Shown here: positions 23,443-32,461 of the stretch, piece by piece | Layout: each line of letters starts with the position of its first letter | Position numbering within the stretch: the first letter of the stretch is position 1 | Virus record (IMG/VR): IMGVR_UViG_3300032893_000015 | Location: 1-64,000 of that record | DNA: 64,000 nucleotides | Direction: 5' to 3' (one strand) | DNA from: a virus | Notes under the pieces: generated by a model | What the model saw: only the letters and a program-made list of their open reading frames with translations | The model's database searches: none | Told to the model about the DNA's origin: nothing | Program-made: the position numbers and the translations under genes

Positions 23443-26400
23443 TTACAGGTTGAGGAGCTGCACCTTGTAGGTCGTCCCGTTGTACGAGAGGTACCCGTAC
23501 CCCGCCGACGCCCCGGCCGTTCCCGCTATTGCCGTCTGATTCGTCAGGGCGAGCGGCTGATTGATCGAAACCGCCGTCCCGGTGAGCCGCATGACGTTGG
23601 CGGTGTTCCCCGAGTCGATCTGCACATAGCCGGAATTGACGCCTCCTCGCAGGAACAGAACGGTGCCGTTCTCTTGGTGCCCAAAGTAGACGTTGTCCGC
23701 GCCATCGATCTGCAGGTGGATCAGGTTCCCGCTATTCGCCGAATTGCGCTGCGCGATCCCGACCGACGACCCTCCACCCATGCGCACGTACCCTGTCGTC
23801 GCAAAGCTCGCCCCGAACCCCAGGTAGTCGCTCGACGCCCCCGACAACCCCAGCGCAAGCCCTCCGCCCGCGAACATCGTGACTGTCTGGTTGTGCCACT
23901 TCGCGGCGACGCCGCCGTTCTCGGTGATCTGATAGTAGTCCCCTGACCCGCTGCCCGGCTGATAGCGATGCTCGATCGACCCCGCGGCCCCCGTCGCGTC
24001 GAAGATGATCGGCGCCGAAAAGCTCCAGTCGATGACTCCCGGTGACCCTGGGAAATACGTGTAGGCGTCGACCTGCACATACGACCCCCCCACGTTGTTG
24101 AAGTTGGCTCGTACGAGGCGTCGCCAGTTGAAGTTGCCCGAGTCGGTCTGGTACTCCCACGCGAACTCCATGAGCTGCGATTGCGAGCTCGCCCAGTGGT
24201 ACCCCTGCCTCAGGTCCCCGGGTGGATACTCATCTGGCGTTCCTACGGTAGCCAGCACGGTATTGGTGCCGACGAACCCCGGCACGAACGAATTGGTGAT
24301 CCCGTCCCACTCCGATGTCACCTGCCGCATCGTCTTGTCGAGGTATCGCAGTCGCAGCAACGGATAGGCACTCGTGTTGAACGACAGCTCTCCCAGCGTC
24401 GCGCCGATGGTCGGGTTGCTCCCGATGGTGCAGTTCGCATCGATGGCGAGTCCGGAGCACTGCACGCCGTACTGCAGAATTGAGCCACCTCCGCGGTCGT
24501 CCGTGATCTTGTTGTCGTCGATGAGGAACCGATACCACACCGTTCCGCTCTCGCCGCCCAGGCCGTTGATGGCTATCCCGTAGACGCCTCCGTTGTTGAT
24601 CTCGTTGTTCGTGATGGTCATGTCCGCGCAGACGTTGCCGGCGTTCGCGGCCATCTGCGTCGCGACGTAGATCCCGGTGGTCCCGAACCCATAGACCTTG
24701 TTGTTCGTGATGCGTAGGCCGCCGCCGGTGTTCGGCGTTGCGCTCCCGAAGTTCCCGAGCAGCGACATCCCGTAGCTGTATCCGCTGGTCGGCGTGCCTC
24801 CGTAGATGACCTGATTCGCGTTGATCTTGACGTCCCAAAAGCCTCCGCCGAAGGCCACGCCGACGCCGTTGCCGAAGCCCAGCTGAATGCCGGCTTCGCC
24901 CTGACCAGCAAGCGTGCCCTGGCGGATGCGTATGGTGTTGTTCTCGATGACGAGCTGTTTGACGGTCTTTCCGAAGATCGAAAAGCCGATGACGCCCTTC
25001 TGGACGTTGCGCATGATGTTGCCGGCGATGACGATTGTGTCCGCGTTCGCGCTGTCGCCGCCGCCCGAGATACCCACCGAGGGCCCATCGATCATGTTCC
25101 CTTGCACGTTCACGATGACGCCGTGGGTTTCGATGGCCGTCGAACCCTGGAAGCCGTTCGCGTCGATATCGTTGTTTTGCACCTGGATCTTCGTCGCGCC
25201 GATGGCAATCCAGCTGCAGTCCGGTACGTTCGCGGCGTCCGTCGCCAGATTGAACAGTCTGCAGTTGCGCACGCGCGCGTTGTTCAACAACTGCGGCGCT
25301 CCGTACGTACCTAGCGCATGTATAAAGCTCCCCGTCTGATTGACGGTCGACACGAACTCGACGGTGACGTTCGTGCCCGCACTGATGAGTGTCGTCGCGG
25401 TAATGGTCCTCGCGTCCCCGCTGCCCAAGCCCCCGAAGTTCGGCGCTCCCCAGGTGTTGCCGAGCGAATTGTGATCCGCCATGAGCTTGCGGATGGTGAC
25501 GTTGTTGTAGGGAATGGATCCCGTCGCCGAGTACGCCCCGAAGATGCACGCGTACCCCGTCGTCGCGACCCCTGCCGAGTGCGCGACGATGTTGCCTTGG
25601 ATGCGTATGGCGCTCGCGTCCCCGTCCCCGAAGATGGTGATGTTGTTCCCCAGCTTGAAGATCTCGTTGTCTGCGGCGCCTGGAGTGAACGAGCTGACCA
25701 GCCAGTTGCCCGACGGAATGTACAGCGACCCTCCCCCTAGCGCATTCAGGTACGCGATGGCCGCTCGTATCGACGGAGCTCCGTCCGAGCCGAGCACGGT
25801 GTACAGGCTGTCCGCATACCACTTGTAGTCGGCCGGGTTCTGGTAGCGCGCCGTCGGGATGCCTCCGAACCACGCCGCGTTGACGGTGTACCCCGTCGCC
25901 GCATCCCGCACGAAGCGCCCGGCCCCCACATGCCCCGTGGGCAGAATGGTGATGGCTCCGTCGTCGGCTGCTGTCGATCCCGATTGCCAGGTGAACGACC
26001 CGCCTCCGCCGTCGTTGGGCGTATTCAGCGCCGACAGGTTGTACGGTCCCGACGCTGCTGCGGCGGCGCGCAAGGCTGCCACGTTCGCGAGCGAACTCCC
26101 CTCGGGCATCTCGTCGACGCGCTTCAGGAACGCATCCACCGCCGGGGCCCAACCCTGCGTGTTGCTCCCCCCGAAGTTCATGTCGGAGGCACTGGCACCG
26201 AACCCGGGAATGAGCCTTCCGCTCGGCTCCGCAATCCCGAACACCCGTACGTCCGTATTGGTGTTGGGGGTGGGGGTGGCATTGTCCGCCACCGTCACCT
26301 GCACCCGGTAACACCCCGTGACGTCCGGCGTGAAGGACCAGGTCGGCGTGGCCCCCGTCTGCTGCACCCCGATGGGTAGTGCGCTGCCCACGGGCACCGC

Positions 26401-26565
26401 CAGCATCGAGAACGTCCAGGTGACTACCCCGGTATTGTTCCCGTTGCCGACGTGCACGGCCACGCCTGTCACTCCCGTGATGGGCGACGGCGGATATCCG
26501 GCCGCCTGTCCCGCGGGTGTTGTCGTGCTGCTTTGGGTGAACTGTACGCTAGCGGTTACGGTCAC
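23443..26565 (-). CDS. Tailspike-like protein with pectate-lyase beta-helix
   Basis: 1040 aa, GTG start. Residues ~1-130 are an Ig/PKD-like domain (GCYRVQVTVADNATPTPNTN). Residues ~240-290 resemble the pectate-lyase superfamily entry (SIRAAIAYLNALGGGSLYIP). From ~300 to 720 there is a right-handed beta-helix of Asn-rich turns (NNITIFGDGDASAIRIQGNI, VQNNDIDANGFQGS). The C-terminal ~250 residues look like a trimerisation or fibre tip. It most likely binds or cleaves a host surface polysaccharide. No catalytic residues can be assigned by eye. Confidence 0.82.
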   Translation of the reverse strand: MTVTASVQFTQSSTTTPAGQAAGYPPSPITGVTGVAVHVGNGNNTGVVTWTFSMLAVPVGSALPIGVQQTGATPTWSFTPDVTGCYRVQVTVADNATPTPNTNTDVRVFGIAEPSGRLIPGFGASASDMNFGGSNTQGWAPAVDAFLKRVDEMPEGSSLANVAALRAAAAASGPYNLSALNTPNDGGGGSFTWQSGSTAADDGAITILPTGHVGAGRFVRDAATGYTVNAAWFGGIPTARYQNPADYKWYADSLYTVLGSDGAPSIRAAIAYLNALGGGSLYIPSGNWLVSSFTPGAADNEIFKLGNNITIFGDGDASAIRIQGNIVAHSAGVATTGYACIFGAYSATGSIPYNNVTIRKLMADHNSLGNTWGAPNFGGLGSGDARTITATTLISAGTNVTVEFVSTVNQTGSFIHALGTYGAPQLLNNARVRNCRLFNLATDAANVPDCSWIAIGATKIQVQNNDIDANGFQGSTAIETHGVIVNVQGNMIDGPSVGISGGGDSANADTIVIAGNIMRNVQKGVIGFSIFGKTVKQLVIENNTIRIRQGTLAGQGEAGIQLGFGNGVGVAFGGGFWDVKINANQVIYGGTPTSGYSYGMSLLGNFGSATPNTGGGLRITNNKVYGFGTTGIYVATQMAANAGNVCADMTITNNEINNGGVYGIAINGLGGESGTVWYRFLIDDNKITDDRGGGSILQYGVQCSGLAIDANCTIGSNPTIGATLGELSFNTSAYPLLRLRYLDKTMRQVTSEWDGITNSFVPGFVGTNTVLATVGTPDEYPPGDLRQGYHWASSQSQLMEFAWEYQTDSGNFNWRRLVRANFNNVGGSYVQVDAYTYFPGSPGVIDWSFSAPIIFDATGAAGSIEHRYQPGSGSGDYYQITENGGVAAKWHNQTVTMFAGGGLALGLSGASSDYLGFGASFATTGYVRMGGGSSVGIAQRNSANSGNLIHLQIDGADNVYFGHQENGTVLFLRGGVNSGYVQIDSGNTANVMRLTGTAVSINQPLALTNQTAIAGTAGASAGYGYLSYNGTTYKVQLLNL

Positions 26566-26623
26566 TCCGCCAGGCTACCAGCCGCCCGCTACCGTGTCCC
26601 CCCGCCCCTGCCTTGTCACCGCT

Positions 26624-27037
26624 TCACCCTCGCGTACGGGCCCAGTCGAGAAGGCGCACGTGCTCCTCGTACGACAAATGGCTGACCGCCCTCAACACCC
26701 TATCCAGCATCTCCTCTTTCACGCCCAGATGGCGCGCCTTGTCGCGCATCGCCAGCCTCTGGTCTCTCGCGAACCGTCTGGAGCGGGCGATGTGCCGCGC
26801 ATCCGGAATCCACTCCCCCCTGAAGTCGTACCCTGGCAGCTCCCTGTCGTATCGCTCCGTCGCCACCCTGTACTCAATCGCCAGGCGATAGGCAGCCAGC
26901 TCTTCGGGGGTCACCTCTGTCCACTCCCCTACGAACTCCGCCTTGTGCGTCTGGCGGTACTTCTCCGCCGCCTCCAGCCACCAGCGGATACGTTCGGCGT
27001 CGAACGGCGGCCCCTCTCCCTCCTTCTTCTCGTTCAT
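26624..27037 (-). CDS. Helical hypothetical protein
   Basis: 137 aa from MNEKKEGEGPPFDAER; the ATG overlaps the upstream stop (ATGA). Charged helices with many Arg and aromatic residues (RYDRELPGYDFRGEWIPDAR, HLSYEEHVRLLDWARTRG). It lies between the terminase and the tailspike gene. Unknown. Confidence 0.65.
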   Translation of the reverse strand: MNEKKEGEGPPFDAERIRWWLEAAEKYRQTHKAEFVGEWTEVTPEELAAYRLAIEYRVATERYDRELPGYDFRGEWIPDARHIARSRRFARDQRLAMRDKARHLGVKEEMLDRVLRAVSHLSYEEHVRLLDWARTRG

Positions 27038-27237
27038 CGCTTCACCTTCACGAACGCCTCGTCGAAGTTCTTCTTCGCGGTGTCCAGGCGCGCCTTCGCG
27101 GTATGCAAGTCGTTCATGGCCGCCGTTGCGTGCCGGCTCGCCTCCCGCTCGGCATCGTACGCCTTGTGATACTCCTCCGCCGCCGCCAGCATCTCCGCTT
27201 GCGCCTTCTTCAACTCCTCCATCGGACTCGTCATCAT
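27034..27237 (-). CDS. Small coiled-coil protein
   Basis: 67 aa from MMTSPMEELKKAQAEM; AAAAGGGGGG precedes the start. Almost entirely a charged helix (HATAAMNDLHTAKARLDTAK). It follows TerL directly. Unknown. Confidence 0.65.
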   Translation of the reverse strand: MMTSPMEELKKAQAEMLAAAEEYHKAYDAEREASRHATAAMNDLHTAKARLDTAKKNFDEAFVKVKR

Positions 27238-27262
27238 CACCCCCCTTTTGCCGCCTGGGGGT

Positions 27263-27284
27263 ATTGGAAACCCGGGTTTCCAAT
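27263..27284. repeat. Dispersed palindrome, copy 5
   Basis: The 22-bp core between the terminase stop and the next gene. Its last base is also part of the terminase stop codon. Confidence 0.95.
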
Positions 27285-30274
27285 CACCTGTCCATGACCG
27301 AGCCACCCTGTTGCCCGTCGTCCTTCTCGCGCTCCCTGGTCGTCAGGCCCCATTCCCTCGCCTGCTGCTGCGCAAAGTACGCCGCCATGAGCACGTCGTT
27401 GGTGTGCTTGTCGGGCACGAACTCGATGCACGCATCCACGAACCTCTGCACGATCGGTGGACACACCCCCCGGTCGTCGTTCGGAATGAGCCACGCCCCG
27501 TTCATGATCTCCAGGAACAACCCGGGGATGCCCATCTCCGGGTGCGCTTTCATCGCCGTCGTCGTGTGCGGCTTCACGGGCAAGCTCGCATCGTCATCCA
27601 GCGCGAACTGCCGGAAGAGATCCTGCGCGTTGTGCACGACCATGTCCTCGACGACGAACGACTCGTCATCCTCCACCTCCAAATTCCAAACGTCCATTCC
27701 CGGCTCGATATGGAACGCTGGCGATGCCAACCGCGACCACGGCTTCCCCATCTCATCCCACACGACCGCCCCGCCGCTGTTCCGGCGCTCCCCGATCCAG
27801 ATCCCACCTCGTTGCCGTTCCCAGTGTTCCCGCTCCACTCCCAACCGCATCCTGCGCCATAGCTCCCCGCTGTCTTGCGCAGGCAACCGTAGTTCGTACT
27901 GCGGGTGCCTGCCGTAGATGACCCTCCCGTCCGCGAGTGTCTTGTCCCTGGTGGGTGCCACCTTCAACGCCGGTCGCCACCCTGCCTCGAGCAACGTGGC
28001 GCGCGCAAAGAGCATCCAGTCGCGCGAGATGCTCACCCCCGAAAAGTAAAACGCCTGCCACCGGGTCCGCTGATTGTTCCTCCGCAAGCACCCGTCCCCC
28101 ATCAGCCACCCACGCACCATCGCCAGGCGCACCTCGAGTGGCCACCCGTACCACTCCGTCGGGGGACGTTTGGTGTTGCTCTTCCCGAACTCCCCGAGCA
28201 CCGCCGCCAACCCCTTGCTATGCGCCCTCACGCGCAGCGTTCCCTCGCCCTTCGCCCTTCCCGTCGCCCGCCTGCCCAACACCCGTTCCAGCGTCTCCTC
28301 GACGAACCCCACCAAGTGACTTTCCCCCTCGCCGAACGTCCAGAACGACTGGCTGTCGCTGGAGTGTCCTTCGGCCATGTAGAGCCCGAGCATCAACGCC
28401 ACCCCTTCGTCCACGGGCACCGTCTCGGCAGCAGTATTGCGGTTGCCCTCCAAGTGCAAAAACGGCGCGCTCGCCTCCCACTTCGGTGCCGCCAACGCCA
28501 CGAACGCCTCCCTGTCGGCGAACCCGCCGCTGATCCATCGTTCGGGCCCCACGGGCCGATGTTGCCCCCCCTTCCTTCCCGGCGTTCTGCCCGCCTCCCG
28601 CATCAGGAACGAATGCGTCGGCGACGCTTGCACGGCAACACCCCCCTTCGCTCTCACATGCGTCGTGAACGGCTGCGGCGTGGGCCCCATCACTTTCGTG
28701 ACCGGCCGCCATCTTCCCGCGTGCGTCCACACGAGCACCCCCGGCCGCAGCGTCTCGATGGGTCGGTACCCCCCGTGCGTGAGTACGTTCGTCCCCGCGG
28801 CGAAGCAAGCGTTGTTCTCCACACGCGCCACCTGCACGCCGTACCGGCTGATGTTGTTCTTCAGGCGGTGCATGTTCGACGGCCCGTCCCACTTCCCCGC
28901 CTCGATGTTCAGGATCTGCCTCGTCCCGTCCGGGTGACAGGCGATGGTGAAGAATGCCGTGTCGTCGTTGTGCTCGCCCACCTGTATCGCGAGGTCCACT
29001 CCCGTGAACACGATGACGTCGGGGTTCGCCTGCCAGTCGAAGCGGTCTACGAGCGTGTGGATGCCTCGCTCGCGCGCCCTCTTCTTGCAGAACTCGATCC
29101 ACTCCGGCTTGCACATCGCCGTGGTGAAGTCGAACGCCACCTGCATGAAGTCCTGATTCCACGTATGGGGCAGGAACTTGCTGGCCCGGAGCTTCTTCAG
29201 GTACCAGGCCGGATACCGCTCGGGCCACAGTGGCACCTCCCCCTTGGGGTCGGGTTCGTGCACTTTCAGCCGGCAGTACGGCGTTCCACTCGGTGCGTAG
29301 TGGTCCGTGGGCTCCAGGTCTTCGTGGTCCCAGTACGTCCCCCCGTCCACCCGCATGTACGGGTCGATGTCGTCTCGGATCTCGATGTTCCCGTCCACCT
29401 GCATGCGCAGGGTCGCGAAGCCCTTTCTGATGGCCATATGCACGACGTCCTGCGGATGCCGGGCGGTATTGAGGATGGCCACCTTGCTCTCGTCCACGTT
29501 GGTCATCGTCCCGAGCACCGACCGGTCCACGATCTCGATGACCTTGTTGCGTTGCTCCTCGGTGGCGGTGTTTTCGTCGTTGAGCAGGTCGTCGAGTATG
29601 ACCCAGTCGAGCCTCCTTCCGAGCACCGCGCTGTCGAGGCCGAGGGCAACTAGCGACGGGTCACGTATGCCCATCGGCCGGCGCACCGTGAACTTGTCCA
29701 CGGTCCACGGGTCCCCCTTCTGCGTGCTGCGTATGAGCTCGGGGAACACCAATCGCAGGCGTGGTGACTGCTCGATGTACTGCTTGCACATCGCCAGCGG
29801 CTTGAGCGCCTGCCCCTGCGTCGCGCTCATGATGGCCCCGCGTAGGTGCGGATACTTCCCCAACATGAAGAGCGTAATGGCCACGACGTCGAAGCTCTTC
29901 GAGTGGTCGCGCGGGAGCATGCTCACGCTCCTGCGGTGCGCCATGACAAAGTCCAGGTGCACGCGTTGGTGCGCCGCCGCGGTGATGTGATCGCCGGGCT
30001 TGTACCTCTTCTGCCCTCGGTCTTCCTCCGCGTCTCGGCTGAGCGTGGTGGTACTCGCGCTCTCCGCCTGCATGACGAAGTTGAAAAACGGGACGATGTT
30101 GTGGCGGGCCTTGGTGGCCCTTCGTAGCAGCAGCTCCTGGACCCTACGTACTATCGCCGGGTCCTTGCCCTTGGCCAGGAGCTCCGCTCCGCTCGGCCAC
30201 CGCGTCGGCTTGTCTCGGTGCTCGTCGCAGTCCTTCTTGTACGTGCCACAGGGGCAAAGCTCGAACGCTTCCAT
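27284..30274 (-). CDS. terL: Terminase large subunit interrupted by an intein
   Basis: 996 codons; 603 aa without the intein. This is the ATP-driven DNA packaging motor and nuclease. N-terminal CPCGTYKKDC may bind zinc. The ATPase domain has a Walker A-like RSVSMLPRDHSKSFDV and Walker B LDWVILDDLLND. The RNase H-type nuclease domain has VFTGVDLAIQVGEHNDDTAF and, near the end, KHTNDVLMAAYFAQQ. The intein (residues 490-882) sits in the nuclease domain inside VENNA-AQDLFRQF. GGGGGGA precedes the ATG. The +1 residue is Ala, which should block normal splicing. Confidence 0.92.
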   Translation of the reverse strand: MEAFELCPCGTYKKDCDEHRDKPTRWPSGAELLAKGKDPAIVRRVQELLLRRATKARHNIVPFFNFVMQAESASTTTLSRDAEEDRGQKRYKPGDHITAAAHQRVHLDFVMAHRRSVSMLPRDHSKSFDVVAITLFMLGKYPHLRGAIMSATQGQALKPLAMCKQYIEQSPRLRLVFPELIRSTQKGDPWTVDKFTVRRPMGIRDPSLVALGLDSAVLGRRLDWVILDDLLNDENTATEEQRNKVIEIVDRSVLGTMTNVDESKVAILNTARHPQDVVHMAIRKGFATLRMQVDGNIEIRDDIDPYMRVDGGTYWDHEDLEPTDHYAPSGTPYCRLKVHEPDPKGEVPLWPERYPAWYLKKLRASKFLPHTWNQDFMQVAFDFTTAMCKPEWIEFCKKRARERGIHTLVDRFDWQANPDVIVFTGVDLAIQVGEHNDDTAFFTIACHPDGTRQILNIEAGKWDGPSNMHRLKNNISRYGVQVARVENNACFAAGTNVLTHGGYRPIETLRPGVLVWTHAGRWRPVTKVMGPTPQPFTTHVRAKGGVAVQASPTHSFLMREAGRTPGRKGGQHRPVGPERWISGGFADREAFVALAAPKWEASAPFLHLEGNRNTAAETVPVDEGVALMLGLYMAEGHSSDSQSFWTFGEGESHLVGFVEETLERVLGRRATGRAKGEGTLRVRAHSKGLAAVLGEFGKSNTKRPPTEWYGWPLEVRLAMVRGWLMGDGCLRRNNQRTRWQAFYFSGVSISRDWMLFARATLLEAGWRPALKVAPTRDKTLADGRVIYGRHPQYELRLPAQDSGELWRRMRLGVEREHWERQRGGIWIGERRNSGGAVVWDEMGKPWSRLASPAFHIEPGMDVWNLEVEDDESFVVEDMVVHNAQDLFRQFALDDDASLPVKPHTTTAMKAHPEMGIPGLFLEIMNGAWLIPNDDRGVCPPIVQRFVDACIEFVPDKHTNDVLMAAYFAQQQAREWGLTTREREKDDGQQGGSVMDR
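27629..28807 (-). mobile_element. Intein with LAGLIDADG endonuclease, in TerL, Ala at +1
   Basis: 393 aa (TerL residues 490-882), the same length as the portal intein but clearly different in sequence. It starts CFAAGTNVLTHGG, has the block B PTH at ~552-554, LAGLIDADG motifs ALMLGLYMAEGH (~626-637) and VRGWLMGDGC (~720-729), and ends DMVVHN. The codon after the terminal Asn is GCG (Ala), so the Cys/Ser/Thr needed for transesterification is absent. It may splice by an unusual route, only cleave, or be a bacterial-intein-like domain. Confidence 0.88.
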
Positions 30275-30443
30275 TCCCCCCGGAGTCTAGATCGCCTTTG
30301 AACGCCCCCTCGTAGAAGTACCCGAAGGGCGACACCCTCGTTAGCTCCTCTTTGCTCATCCACTTCACCGGTCTTCCCGGCTCGCCTTCTCGTGGCTCCC
30401 CTTCCGCCTTCAGCCCGTGTGCTTGGGCTCCCTGCTGGCTCAT
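30144..30443 (-). CDS. Small hypothetical protein overlapping TerL start
   Basis: Up to 99 aa from MSQQGAQAHGLKAEGE; AAGAGGGAAGGC precedes the ATG, which overlaps the upstream stop (ATGA). The first ~45 residues (KWMSKEELTRVSPFGYFYEG) look real. The last 43 codons overlap TerL and look like an out-of-frame reading. The frame stays open, so the true end is uncertain. Confidence 0.5.
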   Translation of the reverse strand: MSQQGAQAHGLKAEGEPREGEPGRPVKWMSKEELTRVSPFGYFYEGAFKGDLDSGGNGSVRALPLWHVQEGLRRAPRQADAVAERSGAPGQGQGPGDST

Positions 30444-30739
30444 GCCTTCCCTCTTGCCGCCCTCTTGGCGCGCGCCCTCTCTATGGGGACCACTTCCGCC
30501 CGGTGTTGTTGCTCTCTTCGGGTGACCGTCTGCACGCCCGCCCTGATGCCCACGTAGCCATCGCCTCCGTGCACGACACACACGATGCGGCACGGCCCCC
30601 CTCGCATCACCTCCCGCACCACCTGCCCGACGATCTCTCCGATGCCTCTGGTGGTGGGCTTACGTCGCAACCTCCTGAGCCTCTGCACCACCTCGTCGCA
30701 GACCAAGTCCTCGAGCTCGCGTTCTCTGCCTGCACCCAT
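30440..30739 (-). CDS. Hypothetical protein
   Basis: 99 aa from MGAGRERELEDLVCDE. An Arg-rich helix (EVVQRLRRLRRKPTTRGIGE) is followed by strands (CRIVCVVHGGDGYVGIRAGV) and a basic tail. It lies two genes upstream of TerL, where DNA-binding packaging proteins are common, but no domain is recognised. Confidence 0.6.
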   Translation of the reverse strand: MGAGRERELEDLVCDEVVQRLRRLRRKPTTRGIGEIVGQVVREVMRGGPCRIVCVVHGGDGYVGIRAGVQTVTRREQQHRAEVVPIERARAKRAARGKA

Positions 30740-30781
30740 TGTCGTGCAGGATACGCCCAAAGCTTGCGCTTCTGAGGAGGC

Positions 30782-31465
30782 TTACCGAACGTGCGCGCTT
30801 ATGAGTGTGAGCACCGCGTCCACCTTCCGCCTGCTGGCCTCCGGGTTGTCCTCGGTTCGCGCTTCGTTCAGGTAAAGCCTGGCCCTCTTCATGACATCCT
30901 GGAGCACATCTCGTTGTGTCCTGGTGTCCTCGAGATCCTTCCGCACTAGCAGCAGGGTAAGGGACTCACTTTTTCCTTGGCTGATCTCGTCCAACGTCCT
31001 TTGCAACTCCTCCGCCCTCTTCTCTGCTTTGGTCAGCTTGTCGAGCAACCGCCACGCCTCCTCTTCGCGTTCGGGACCGGGTTGTGCCAGCTGCCGTAAG
31101 CGCTTCGCCGCTTCGCCCGACTTCTCTGGGGTGTACCCCGGTCCCCAGCAGTAAAGGTCCGCTTCCATCGCCGCCAACGACAACGCCGCTAGTTGCGCGT
31201 GCGCGACGGTCAACGCCTTGGTGTACGCGATCACTATCTGATGGCGTTCTTTCGCCAGCTCCCTCCACCTTCTGTCCACTCCCCCGATCTTGGAGTCGGG
31301 GTAATTGGTCTCCGTAACAGGCACCGATCCCTCCGGATACTCCACCCACTTGTACTTCTTCTTCAGCCAGTCAAAGGACCTCTCCTCCGCCTTCTTGCTG
31401 TCCACTCCTCCACTCTCCGTGACTTGGTACTGGTCTTCTTCCTTCGGCATGTCCGTGGTCATGCC
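30782..31465 (-). CDS. Helical hypothetical protein
   Basis: 227 aa from MTTDMPKEEDQYQVTE. After a short acidic start, KVDRRW-like and long helices dominate (AYTKALTVAHAQLAALSLAA, KRAEELQRTLDEISQGKSES). Possibly DNA-packaging related by position. The palindrome fills most of the gap before its start. Confidence 0.65.
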   Translation of the reverse strand, partial: GMTTDMPKEEDQYQVTESGGVDSKKAEERSFDWLKKKYKWVEYPEGSVPVTETNYPDSKIGGVDRRWRELAKERHQIVIAYTKALTVAHAQLAALSLAAMEADLYCWGPGYTPEKSGEAAKRLRQLAQPGPEREEEAWRLLDKLTKAEKRAEELQRTLDEISQGKSESLTLLLVRKDLEDTRTQRDVLQDVMKRARLYLNEARTEDNPEASRRKVDAVLTLISAHVR

Positions 31466-31474
31466 TTGGGTGGG

Positions 31475-31496
31475 ATTGGAAACCCGGGTTTCCAAT
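31475..31496. repeat. Dispersed palindrome, copy 6
   Basis: The 22-bp core lies flush against the stop codon of the upstream gene (stop at 31497) and 9 bp from the next start. Confidence 0.95.
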
Positions 31497-32177
31497 TCAC
31501 TCCGCGTTGCCGTCTGGCTTGCCGTTGAGCATCGGATGCTCCCCTTCCTGTTGCTTGCGCCACGCCTCCGCCGCCGCCTCTTCCTCCAGGCTCTCCTGCA
31601 CCATCTCCTGCATGTCTTCGGGGCTGAGATTCGCAAAGGAATGCAGCAGCGCTTGGCTCACTTGCACGTGCGCTTGCACAACGAGATCCACTTCGAGAGG
31701 CAAATAAGCGCCCGTTAGTTGGGCCAGGTGTTCTTGCAGTCGGATCTTCTGCGCATACAGTCCCGTGACCCTTGCTACCCGATTCTGCTGCGTGGCCAGC
31801 CTCTCCTCTTGGAGGATCCTGTTGGTGAGGCGGGCGATGTCCGCCTTGGCTGCTTGTGTCTGTTGCTCGCGTTCTTGTTGCCGGGCTCCAATCGATTCGG
31901 CGGCCCACTGCTCCCTGACCTTGACGATGAGCTTCTTGGTCCGAAGATGCCCGACTCCATGCGCCTGCTGCATCGCCCTGACGATGGCTCGGGTGTTGTG
32001 GAACTGCGCCAGCAGCTCCGACACCATCTGCATCTGCGCTTCGTGCTCTTCCCTCGTCCAGATCTTGGGCTTGTTCGCTGCGAGGTATTCGGAGGCTTTC
32101 CTCCTCCCTTCCCTCTGCAGCTCTTCGGACAGTTGATGCTTGGGGGGACCGTTGCCTCTACCTGCTCTGCGCCTCAT
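31497..32177 (-). CDS. Possible small terminase subunit
   Basis: 226 aa. Basic N-terminus (MRRRAGRGNGPPKHQLSEEL), a helical part that could hold a helix-turn-helix (QFHNTRAIVRAMQQAHGVGHLRTKK), then a long coiled coil (REQQTQAAKADIARLTNRIL) and an acidic helical tail. DNA-binding region plus oligomerisation helices upstream of TerL is the usual small-terminase layout. The call is from context and architecture only. Confidence 0.4.
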   Translation of the reverse strand: MRRRAGRGNGPPKHQLSEELQREGRRKASEYLAANKPKIWTREEHEAQMQMVSELLAQFHNTRAIVRAMQQAHGVGHLRTKKLIVKVREQWAAESIGARQQEREQQTQAAKADIARLTNRILQEERLATQQNRVARVTGLYAQKIRLQEHLAQLTGAYLPLEVDLVVQAHVQVSQALLHSFANLSPEDMQEMVQESLEEEAAAEAWRKQQEGEHPMLNGKPDGNAE

Positions 32178-32461
32178 TCCTGGGTGAGGGTAGCAGGCGT
32201 CGTTGCCTTTTTCCGGATGACGATGGTATCGCAGGCCAGCTCATGGATCCGTCGAAGCATCTTGCGCTCCTCCGCTCGCTGCTTGGCGAAGTCCGCCAGG
32301 GCATCCGTCAGTTGCGCAAAGAGAACGCCCTCGGTAAGGACCCTGCGTAGTAGGTAGCCACGGATGCGTCGGTTCTGGAGGATGACGTTCTCCGCCTTCG
32401 CGATGATGGGGTCCGGGAGCAGCTCGAAGCATTCATCGGGTTCGAGGTGAAAGGGATTCAT
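32174..32461 (-). CDS. Small hypothetical protein
   Basis: 95 aa from MNPFHLEPDECFELLPDP, coupled by ATGA at both ends. Helical and basic in the second half (AKQRAEERKMLRRIHELACD). Unknown. Confidence 0.65.
   Translation of the reverse strand: MNPFHLEPDECFELLPDPIIAKAENVILQNRRIRGYLLRRVLTEGVLFAQLTDALADFAKQRAEERKMLRRIHELACDTIVIRKKATTPATLTQE

Noticed and set aside
24230-26314. A ~700-codon minus-strand frame inside the tailspike gene
   Set aside because: It is Arg/His-rich with no domain features and is a shadow of the beta-helix gene, as are the plus-strand frames there.
27034-27306. Upstream extension of the small coiled-coil gene through the palindrome
   Set aside because: The extra residues come only from the palindrome and terminase tail; the ATG at 27235-27237 has a strong ribosome-binding site.
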